Positions 54,371-64,000 of a stretch of DNA of 64,000 bases are shown here, in pieces. The DNA comes from Flabesymbios commensalis. Lineage: Eukaryota > Annelida > Polychaeta > Terebellida > Flabelligeridae. The notes under the pieces were generated by a model that saw nothing but the letters and a program-made list of their open reading frames with translations, did no database searches and was not told the DNA's origin. How positions within the stretch are numbered: the stretch's first letter is position 1; each line of letters opens with the position of its first letter. The DNA is taken from contig OZ024907.1 in NCBI GenBank assembly GCA_964017125.1, forward strand, positions 25,420,476 through 25,484,475, in the 5' to 3' direction. The translations under genes and the position numbers were made by a program.

Positions 54371-56730
54371 TAGCTCCCGCCGTCACCGTAGGTGAGACTG
54401 AGGGAGCTATGGATTCCGCCTCCGTTTTCTTCTTTTACCTATAACTTTGTAAGAAAATAAGCTAGGATAACAATTTTTGGTATGTGGGTTACTTCCAGGT
54501 GGATAATGGACAGGTTAAAATATTTTTAATCTGAATTCAATACGCAAGGTCGCAGAGGAGAAATGATGATGTTACGGCGTTGGGCCGTTGGGCCGCCCGT
54601 GAACATTTCGTTTCCGGAGCATACGTCTGAAAGTACCTGTCCGATTGTTTTCAAAGTTTACACACAGCACCTCTAGGGGGTCTAGTTGTGCCTTTTGGGG
54701 TAAATGAACTTTGACCTACTTTTGGTTCAGAACTATGACCTATTTAGACGTTTTGACGCACAAGATCGGAGCAGATCTCGAAAACTACTGGGCCGATTAC
54801 AGTCATATTGCACATACATGTTCTCTAAGGTCCCTAGTTGTGCCTTTTCAGGTTTTTGGATCTTGACCTTGAAGTTGACCCAGCACTTTGACCTAATTTA
54901 TGACATCGGTAAATCCGACTGAACTATTTTGCGGAATATCATGAAAACAGTTCAAGATAGCTACACTATTACTATAAAACAAATTTTAAGGTTTCAGGAG
55001 AGGATGCGTCTTGAAAAATTTCAGGTCGATAAAATTCAAAATGGCCGCCTATCGGCCATTATTCACCTCGATAGGTCTGATACTGCGGAATATCACGAAA
55101 ACCGCTCAAGATAGCTACACCATTACTATAAAACAAATTGTAAGGTTTTAGGAGAGGATGCATCTTGACAAATTTCAAGTTGATAACATTCAAAATGGCC
55201 GCCTATCTGCCATCATTCACCTCGACAGGCCTCATATTGCGGAATATCATGAAAACCGCTCAAGATAGCTACACCATTACTATAAAACAAACTGTAAGGT
55301 TTCAGGAGAGGATGGATTTTGAAAAATTTCAACTGAATCAAATTTAAAATGGCCGCCTATCGGCCATTATTCACCTCGACAGGCCTGATATTGGTTGCAT
55401 CTTGAAAAAAATCGACGTGATCAAATTCAAAATGGCCGTTTATCGGCCATTATTCACTTCCACATGGCCGATATTTGGTAAACCATGCTAGATGGCTAGA
55501 CCATTACTATAAAACAAAATATGAGTTCTCGGGGGAGCATGTACCCTGATTTTTTTTAACTATCAAATTCAAAATGGCCGACAATCGCCATTATTTACCT
55601 CGATAGGCCTGATATCAGGTAAACCGTGCTAGATAGCTAGACCATTACTACAAAACAAAATGTGACGTTTTCGGAGAGGATGCCTTTTAAAAACTTTTGA
55701 CTCAATCGAATTCAAAATGGCCGCCTATCGGCCACTATTTACTTTCACATTGCTGATATTTGATAAACCGTGTTAGATAGCTAGACCATTACTATAAAAC
55801 AAAATGTGAGATTTCAGGAGGGGATGCATCTTGAAAAAAATTGACTCGATCAAATTTAAAATGGCCGCCTATCGGCCATTATTCACTTTAGCATGGCCGT
55901 TATTTGGTAAACCGTACTAGATGGCTAGACCATTACTTTAAAACAAAATGTGAGATTTCAGGAGAGGATGCATCTTGAAAAATTTAGACTTGATCAAATT
56001 CAAAATGGCCGCCTTCAGGCCATTATTCACTTTCACATGGCCGTTATTTGGTAAGCCGTGCTAGATGGCTAGACCATTACTATAAAACAAAATGTGAGAT
56101 TTCAGGAGAGGATGCATCTTGAAAATTTTTGACTCGATCAAATTTAAAATGGCCGCCTATCGGCCATTATTCACTTTCACATCGCAGATATTTGGTAAAC
56201 CGTGCTAGATGGCTAGACCATTACTATAAAACAAAATGTGATTTTTGGTTGAGGATGAACCCTGGAAATTTTTAACTCTTATCAAATTCAAAATGGCCAA
56301 CAATCGGCATTATTTACCTTGATAGGCCTGATATCATGTAAACTGTGCTAGATAGCTATACAATTACTATAAAACAAATAATTACAATAAAACAAAATGT
56401 GAAGTATCGGGGGAGGATGCACCCTGAAATTTTTTAACTAGTCTATATCGAATTCAAAATGACCGTAAATCAGCCATTATTTACCTCAATTGGCCTGATA
56501 TCGGGTAAACCGTGCCAGATAGGTAGACCATTACTGGGATACGGATTAGGACCATTAATTTCAATGGAGGTTTGCAACCTCTGACAGACTGTCTAGCTCT
56601 TATCTTACTTTTAGACTGAGCCTCTTAGACCTAGTTGTCTTGCGTCTTTATTTTTGACCTAGCCTAAGACTACATTAATAACCCTACACAAAATTGCTTT
56701 AATCAAATTTCTAATTCGGAGCGGGAGCTC
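54371..56730. mobile_element. 2.36-kb tandem-array DNA element with AGCTCCCGC ends
   Basis: AGCTCCCGC at 54372-54380 and GCGGGAGCT at 56721-56729 are short inverted ends; just inside the left end AGCTCCC...GGGAGCT also forms a hairpin. The body is two tandem blocks: about two units of the GTGCCTTTTGGGG...TTTGACCT type (54600-54900), then about eleven units of 140-156 bases (54930-56545) with GGTTTCAGGAGAGGATGCAT, CTTGAAAAATTT, TTCAAAATGGCCGCCTATCG, GCCATTATTCACC, ACCATTACTATAAAACAAA. It has no protein. Tandem cores between a fixed 5' block and 3' tail are known for Helentron-like and other non-autonomous elements; which group is unknown. Confidence 0.7.
54930..56545 (+). repeat. Tandem array of about eleven 140-156-base units
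   Basis: The word ACCATTACTATAAAACAAA recurs near 54962, 55119, 55275, 55499, 55638, 55785, 55931, 56073, 56218, 56361 and (partly) 56527. Each unit holds ATGGCCGCCTATCGGCCAT, itself a small palindrome. One interval (55275-55499) is longer because a partial unit is inserted; one unit has AATTACTATAAAACAAAT doubled. Confidence 0.88.
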
Positions 56731-57992
56731 CTGGACTTATGTAGTCTTGTTTACCTTGATTTGTCTGGCCAAAAATAACCATTACTTCACATTAAAACCA
56801 TTAGCAGGTGGATCGTCAAAATCATATAATATATGGCTGGTTATAACACTGTGTCGTAAATTTTGACATTATTCTTTGATTTTGATATGAATTCATACTG
56901 TTACAACGTCACTGTTGTTAACCTTATTAAAACAGCCATTTCTACTCATTTTTCTTCCTGTAGGTGAAGAAAAATGTCATGATTAAAAAAAAATACCAAT
57001 TGTAATGTAGCAAACTAATGATGAGAAAGAAGGTCCTTATTCTGACGCGATTTTTATTCAATTAATGTTTTTTACTATATATCTTGTGGTGCATTTATGC
57101 GACAAGGGGCGATAAGGGTTCGTATCTCTCACTATCAAAAGTGGCAGATACATGCCTTTCAAGGGCGGATCCAGGATCTAAAGAAACGGGTGGAAACTCG
57201 TTTTTTTTGCATATTTAGTGCAATTTAGTGTTTGGCGAAAAATTAAGGGGCGCACACCTCGCTACGCCACTGCCTTTATTCTTATGTGGACAATATATCC
57301 TCTCCACTGAGTTGACTCCTGTAATTGCTCCTGCAAATGTAAGTTATGCTCGCTGCGGTGCACTTTATATGGCATCTGTGTATTGACACAATTTTACGGT
57401 TTATTTAATACGTTATTGCATCATAAAACCCACGGTTTTCCTGATAAAGGCCCCGTAGACGCAATACTCTGTCTTGAGGTTGTAACACCGTCGTCTTTGT
57501 TGGCACTACGCTAACTCAACATTGTTTGTACGCTTGGGGAGCATTCTCTTTATTCAAGACGTACCTGTCGGCACCGCCTAGATTTAAAAATAGCTCTCAC
57601 ATGACGGCCATATTATTGGATCACATCGCTCAAGTACTGCAGAGTTTCAGTTGACAGCCATATCATAATCGATCCAGCCAAGTTTTTGCCTGGACAAAAA
57701 TGAGGGACAATTACTTTGGTGTGTACTTTGCTCACCTGATAAATCTGTGTACTCCGCTCACAAAACCACGGTGATCGTGACACCACTGGTGGAAGTAGGC
57801 CTATCTGAATATGTATAGCCAGAAAGTTTACACTTTACATGCTGTTTTTTTCAGTAATTGATACAGGAAATGATACAAAACATCGAAATAAATATGTTTT
57901 TAAGTTTCATTTTGATATATTACACATGGAGATTTCATAAAACTGGGTAATTTCCATTCACTGTGGGGTGGGAATTGCTGTAGTTATTATCA

Positions 57993-58097
57993 CAGTAAAC
58001 ACAAAACATTTGTACAACATTTATACAATGTTGATACAACGTCGAAGACGTTGGGCCGACGTTGTATAAATGTTGTACAAATGTTTTGTGTTTGCTG
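57993..58097. repeat. Hairpin element, complete copy (CATTTGTA subtype)
   Basis: CAGTAAACACAAAACATTTG, TACAACATTTATACAATG ... core TACAACGTC - GAA - GACGTTGGGCC ... GTTGTATAAATGTTGTACAA, ATGTTTTGTGTTTGCTG. Outer 30 bases pair almost perfectly; the arm nearest the loop has mismatches on one side. A half-core lies at 58184-58215. Confidence 0.88.
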
Positions 58098-58831
58098 AGT
58101 ATCAGCTCAAAATAAATAAAAAAATCGAAATTCCAGGGTAGGCAAAAGGTTAAAGGGACGTCCCGGCAAACATAATACGTTTACCCAGACGGTGGACCAA
58201 CATTGAAACAACGTTGAGTCCATGTCTGGATTTTATTTGCATATACATTTGTAATTTGGGTTATATATGTTAATATGTGAATGATTGTAGGTCGTCTGGA
58301 TTCAATGCAATCATCTGTATGTAAATACGCACATGTGAAGTACGGTCCATATTTTTATAATTGATGATCCATGTCTTTAAGGATACACTTCTGCACATAT
58401 ACACTGTCTTCCCACTGGCTTGTGTATAACAGCTTTGTGTACGAATATTCCAATATCCAAGTGTTTGTCACACAATTAAAAATGTGCCAAATCTATTACA
58501 CCATCAGACTCAGACTCATTTATTTGATCAAAGAATAACAATTACACATTTTGATTAATATTATAGCACTGATCAGGAGACCTCCACTAAAACCGTAGGT
58601 CGCTATCGTGGAGGCCACCTTAGAAAGAAAATAATAATTGAATATGTATAATAATAATAATAAAAGCAATATAGATTATACATGCAAGTAAAAATTAGTG
58701 GAGACTCTTCTTGTTCATGCAGGTTGAGTTCAAGAAAAAACACGTTTTATTGAATTCTTATCATGCCTATGAGCATAGCGAAAGAAAAGAACTATGCTAT
58801 GAAGTAGTATTATACACATGATAAACCTTAA

Positions 58832-59069
58832 CCCTTACAGTGCGGGGATCGACTTTAGTCGTCAGAATCTGACGTCTGTAGACGTCAGATTCTAACGACT
58901 AAAGTCGATCCCCGCACTGTAAGAGTGAAAATATTTTTAATGACCGTAGACCCATAACATATGTATTCAAATGAATCAGAAAGAGCCAACTAAGACATTT
59001 AATATGATTTCAAATTGAAAAAACCCTTTGGTTGCGATTTTTTTACAAATTAATTCAGCGATGTAAGGG
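58832..59069 (+). mobile_element. Family A MITE with 80-base palindrome
   Basis: TTAA at 58828-58831; right flank TAAT. CCCTTACAGTGCGGGGATCG to CAGCGATGTAAGGG. The palindrome (about 58836-58922) CAGTGCGGGGATCGACTTTA, GTCGTCAGAATCTGACGTCT - GT - AGACGTCAGATTCTAACGAC, TAAAGTCGATCCCCGCACTG has one mismatch. The family tail follows. Confidence 0.87.
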
Positions 59070-59079
59070 TAATATCACC

Positions 59080-59850
59080 GTGGCAATGACAAGACGAGCC
59101 TCTCGACATTAATCAGTCACAACTGCATTATGTAAATGGTGTATTTAATAAGATAACGCGACCTTGTCTATGAAAGATGTATCTGTCACCCCATAGCAAG
59201 GCAAATCCAAGAGACATACACTCTTAACACAAAAGTCCCCCGAAGGCTCCATAAAGTGACACAGAGGAACCCTCTCAGGAAACATCTCTGTTTGCTGACC
59301 CTATCACCCTACTTACACCATTCGCAGCTGGTAGTCAAAACAATGACATAGCGGTAGTTCATTGGTGATTCTCTATTATTATCTGTCCGATAAGCTATTC
59401 AAGTGATGAATTTCTTTTAAGGGCCTCAATCGTATACTTTCGTTTTTTTATTTTTCTACTATTTCGGCTCGTCTCGTCTTCTTATGGTGCATCTCCCACT
59501 CACAGGTTTTGATGTTGCTTCAAGTCGTTGAACACAATGTAAACTAAATTATTAAAAAACAGAGATCCAGCTAGGGCGACGTCATGAATCCTGTCTATTA
59601 TATGTACTGAAAAGTTAAAAAACAATGTTGGATTTAAATATACCACCGAATGCACGTTACATTACAAATAACCCCCTGTTTGTAAATATGTAATTGAGAT
59701 GAGTCGTGATTGTTGTTCATATGTTCTAAGAGAGGATAATTTTTATGATTTCTGTAGCGACAAAGATGAGTCATCCAAACACTACTGTCTGGAATGGCCA
59801 CAATAAAAATATGTCTTTTATGTGAATCGGATACATTTTTACTTCCTGAT
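59080..59850. other. No feature recognised
   Basis: Intergenic sequence; no exon, RNA gene or repeat with terminal structure identified. Confidence 0.4.
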
Positions 59851-59859
59851 CTATTTTAA

Positions 59860-60110
59860 CCCTTTCATTGACTTTACATTGACTTTACATTGTCATCTTC
59901 ATTCACTACAACCCGCGAATTGCTGTCGCAATTCTCGACTTGTAGTGGATGAAGATGATTTGATGTGGGTTAAAAAGTAAAGAAAATTGCCATGTATTGG
60001 TAAACCAGTTTCATGAAAATATTCATTCTAAAACCCCCAATTGTAGGAAAATTAAGTCTGCTTTCAGGGATGTAAAATGATACTTTAATGTAGCGTGAGG
60101 ACTTAAAGGG
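59860..60110 (+). mobile_element. Family B MITE with perfect TTAA flanks
   Basis: TTAA at 59856-59859 and 60111-60114. CCCTTTCATTGACTTTACAT (GACTTTACATT is doubled) to GAGGACTTAAAGGG. Palindrome TCATCTTCATTCACTACAAC, CCGCGAATTGC-TGTC-GCAATTC, TCGACTTGTAGTGGATGAAG, ATGA. Confidence 0.85.
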
Positions 60111-60129
60111 TTAAATTTAGAATAAGTAG

Positions 60130-61220
60130 TAGACGTGATGATCTATGTAAATTCCGAAGAAAGAGCCAAAAATAGATATAAAAATATCCTGCTATTCATA
60201 TATTTATAGCAAACGCTCTTGGGAGTCTTCATATAAATATGCATGTTATTTTTGCTCGTAACTTGAGTTATAGGTTAAAATCCTGAATAAATAAATGTAC
60301 ATGTATATACAAGAAAACACTGGTTACCACATTTTACTGCATGTGTCTAAATTGCTAAAATTGCACACCCTGCCCTCAAATAATGTAGAAAAAAATATCC
60401 AATAGTTTGCAGCGACCAGAACAGCTGATTTTCTTAAGCAACCGGAATTTATCAAGTACCCTTGCAAATATAGGCCACGTATACAAAGGTATAAAAAAAC
60501 ATTTGTATCAAGGTGGTGGTTCTCTTGATCATAGTTGCATAATGTTGGGTTAGGGTAATTTTTGCGTATGACTGTCGTTTGGCTTAATATTACCTCGTGT
60601 ATTTCTAAAACTGTTTTAAAATTATCCTGTATTAGAACATATGAACAACAATCACGACTTACAAAACTACTTACAAAACTGCTATCTCAATTGAAAGCCT
60701 ATAAGAAGTGACAATGTCTTGTGGACGTCACGACTATTAGGCTTACATCAGTGATGCACAGATAGCACTTGTTGTTCTGGATCCCGCGTTTGAGTGAGTG
60801 TGTTGTTGTCCGGCAGGCTTTACATTATTAATCCAGGTAACAGCTGCTCTAGGCCATGCTGCTCTTCTAGAGGCCAGGAGGTGACGCTCACTGTTATCTC
60901 TCGTCTTAACCTTTGATGTACTATTACGCATGATATTTGAACTGTTCCACTATTGTAGAGTTATGTCAAATAACCGATGTTGCTGAGCAAACGAGACATA
61001 ATTTATCATTTGGGCCCAAAAGGTGTACGACCATTATCATTGATTCTGTTCATGTACAAACTGTCCATGATAAAAATTGTAAACATGACAAAAATTCTGT
61101 ATCTTTGTAAAATTTAGGTATTTCCCATTTTTAATTATTTAATTAACGGGAGTATCTACGACATTTGACTTTTTGGTCAGTTGAAGTGACATTCTCTTGT
61201 TTTGAATCTTGCGTTGACAT
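60130..61220. other. No feature recognised
   Basis: AT-rich intergenic sequence. A 62-codon frame at 60743-60931 (minus) has fairly even composition but no motif, splice context or neighbour to support a gene. Confidence 0.4.
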
Positions 61221-61225
61221 TATTT

Positions 61226-62029
61226 AGGATCCTATTAAGTTTATTTTGCTTGAGTTTGTGTCCTATTTAGAGGAAAGAGGGGTGCTGTGTGTGGGAAACG
61301 GATCACATTTCTGTACACCAGTCCTTATGAATATGTGCATAGCGTTTCAGGTCCTTAGGTTAAGTACTTTTGTCTTTAACAAGTGGTCAGAAAAAAATAT
61401 ATTCACGGTTAAATTTGTGGTTAAGAGCCTAAAGGGTTTTGGTTAGAATACTAATAATGTTTGGCCCACGTCGCAGACGGTGGCCCAGCATTACATCAGC
61501 ATTGGGCCAATGTACCGTGTATCTGGTGTTTCTGGCTCCGGGATGGGAAGCGTCACCAGCATAAGGCAGCAGTCAGAAAATACGGTACAATCGCCCAAGG
61601 CTGTTTCAATGACGGGCCAGTGTTGCAGGTTGTGGGTGGACATTAAAACAGCATTGGGTGAATGTCACGTTTTTGCGCAAAGTATACAGCAGGCCCAGTG
61701 ATGGGTTAGTGCTGGGTCAGCGTTGTAGACGATTGTCCGGCATTGAACCAGCAATGGGCTGCGACGCTGGCCCAGCATTGAATCGGAATTTGGTGGGTAG
61801 GCCTACATCCTCTGTACGAGGTACATCGTAGGCAAGTATTGAATGAATGTTGGCCAGCACCGGCGATGATGGTGGAAGGAATAAACGTCGAAGATATATT
61901 TGAACTTGTCTCCTTGTTTTTTTCCTTTATTATATACTGGACATTTAGGATTCTGGCCCATGAGGAAGACCAATACACTGTTAAAATACTAAGCTGATTT
62001 TTGTCTATAGCACTCAAACAGACTAAAGA
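61226..62029 (+). mobile_element. 800-bp composite element, copy 3, both ends eroded
   Basis: TTAAGTTTATTTTGCTTGAG, GAAAGAGGGGTGCTGTGTGT, CTAAAGGGTTTTGGTTAGAA, CACGTCGCAGACGGTGGCCC, GTGTTTCTGGC, CAGTCAGAAAATACGGTACA, GCAATGGGCTGCGACGCTGG, TGAATGAATGTTGGCCAGCA, TTGTCTATAGCACTCAAACA. The AGGCCCGGC end is reduced to AGG and the right end stops at GACTAAAG. No insertion at the place where copy 1 is split. Confidence 0.77.
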
Positions 62030-62039
62030 CATTAACAAA

Positions 62040-64000
62040 ACAACTGATGTTTTTAGGTTTGATTTACGACAGTGAGTTTGTTGACCTGACTGGGAGGGCA
62101 TGTACTGTCACACACTCTCATCCGAGGCGGACTGAGTGGCGGCATAGTGCTGAGACAATGTTACACTAAGATGTCGTGTAATCGGGAGGGAGTCGTCCAT
62201 CCAGGCAAAATATTGTTTTGTTTGTCCTGCATTTATATGTCGAAAGTAACTTGACTGACGAAGATTAATTTGCGTTATAACCGGCGATAAATTCAAAATT
62301 TAATGATAGGTAAACATTTATTGTCTATGTAGACTTATGCGTCATTAAAATGGCTGGTAATAAAATGATGTTTTGTGAACGTTTTAACTGTTTAGCTTGA
62401 CCTAATTGTACCAATTTAAACACACGGGTACGTTTTAGACAATCTATTATTTTTATCATAGCCTACCTGAACCAAACGTGTATGTATGTTATACATACCA
62501 CCTTGCCATTGATGGATCAACTTCATATTTTGCACTAGTATAGGCCATGAATCAGAGGGTGACCAATGGACATTTAAAGCGCTTCTGGTAAACACAAAAC
62601 GTCGAACCCGATTTTAATTTGCTGATGGCCTGGCGTCGCAACTCAACGGGCCCAGCAAACTCGATACGGGGGTGTGATGCTGGTCATGTAGGCCACATGT
62701 CAGAGGAGCGAACATATCGTGAGCGACAGGTTTATTTAGTGTTAAGACAAAAATTAAAGTACTGGTAATTTGTGTTTGATAAATCGTAATAATATATGCA
62801 CTACGTTACAGTTCGTCACCAACTCCACAAAGATTTTTTTTTTCCTCACAGATTTTGTGTTGCATGCTTCGTATTTTTTACCATAAATATTTCTTAGATA
62901 ATGTAACCTAATGCCAATATTTCTGATTGTGTGGCGATAAGTTGCAGTATACTTACTAAGGTGGTCTAAAACTACATATACAGGCGTCAGATAACATAGT
63001 TTGCTGATTGACACTCTGATGGGTTGGGAAATCTTATTATCGCTATTGGTTTCCTAATATTCTGACCATTATTCCCCTACTATAACGGTTTATTAGAGGA
63101 GTGTATTTAATATGTTGCTTGATTTACTGATTATAATGTATTCTACCGCGCTGTATATCATCAATATAAGGAGGTTTCGCATCGATACCACACCTGATCT
63201 AATGAAGTGTAGCTTTAGATTCATATGGGATGCTCGTCAGCCGACCCAATCATTGCCGGCGGTGCATTTATCCACGTGCATAGCTTTTTTCACTGAAAAA
63301 GGAAATATACCAGCAAGCTTTGTTTTGTCTTTGACTGTCCGTCAATCAATTCGTCCGTCCGTGTACCATCAGTCTATAGAGTGTAATCTATATGCTTAGA
63401 GCTAATAGTTTCTAGCCAACTCTATAAATCACAGTTGCGTTTTTTCTCACCCCCTCCTTATCATGTTTTCATGTTATGTCACAGTCAATAATGCATATTC
63501 TAACATTATTTGTGATTACTCTTTAATGTGCATACATTTTGACAGTTTTATGATGATGTATCACGTATAATAGTTTAATTTGTGTCAATATTATGTAAGA
63601 ACATTATATAACTTAATTGTCATTAATAAATGACCTTTTCAATGCTATTTCACTTATGTTTTTTCATGAAAAGCGAGCTACGGGTTTATCCGTGCTCGGT
63701 TGCTGTCTTATTTGTGTTTTGTAATAGAGTCGGCATGCTTTAACGATGCCAAAAATATGTATTTTTTGTAAGTAGTGTTCAATTCAGCTATCATAAAGAC
63801 AGTTAATCGATTGTCCATTGGTATACTCAACTTTGAATTTATGGTGACCATGAAGAGTCAACCTAATGGGCATAGTAATCTTCAACGCGTTCATTATAGA
63901 GCTATACTTTATGTTAATCACCCGGTTAAAAAGGGGTGTTAATAGATCACCAAGGGCATATATTTGTTAGGATGATTTACATGTATAGATCTTGAAAACC
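62040..64000. other. No feature recognised to the window end
   Basis: AT-rich sequence with short open frames on both strands (for instance 62754-63014 minus, 63112-63399 plus) that show no motif or splice support. No further exon of the STAND gene was found here. Confidence 0.4.

Overview
This window is animal nuclear DNA, most likely from a marine invertebrate (a lophotrochozoan or a non-vertebrate deuterostome). The reasons are spliced genes with GT-AG introns of about 0.2-2 kb, AT-rich non-coding sequence, tRNA-derived SINEs, a LINE, a Penelope-like fragment and very many short non-autonomous DNA elements. I cannot name the species from sequence alone.

Layout. 1-5.1 kb: non-coding, with a tandem-repeat element (about 2.35-2.85 kb) and a 420-bp fold-back element with TA flanks. 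5.18-19.3 kb (+): one spliced gene, of which 13 coding exons (663 codons, all junctions in phase) can be read. It encodes a DUF4062 domain, then a NACHT/STAND NTPase with clear Walker A and Walker B motifs, then a winged-helix-like region. This is the architecture of TTC41/nephrocystin-3-like STAND proteins, which normally end in TPR repeats; no TPR exon was found. 19.3-64 kb: no convincing host exon. This stretch is built almost wholly from mobile elements: a 5'-truncated LINE (46.7-48.4 kb, minus), two dimeric tRNA-type SINEs with target duplications, three copies of an 800-bp composite element, tandem-array elements (34.3 kb, 54.4-56.7 kb) and dozens of MITEs.

The most interesting content is the palindromic DNA. 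(1) At least ten good copies, and more decayed ones, of a hairpin element have outer ends like CCCAGCAAACAC/GTGTTTGCTGGG and a core GTTGGNCCANCGTC-NNN-GACGNTGGNCCAAC with a loop of exactly three bases. Outer arms differ between copies yet still pair within each copy. (2) Three related MITE families end in CCCTT/AAGGG, are flanked by TTAA and each carries its own internal palindrome. One copy sits inside the LINE reverse transcriptase and its removal at TTAA restores the reading frame through the junction; another sits inside a sister element. These look piggyBac-like. Other MITEs carry hAT-like, Harbinger-like and mariner-like signatures.

The genes do not form an operon or visible pathway: there is one host gene, whose introns and 3' flank have filled with these elements.
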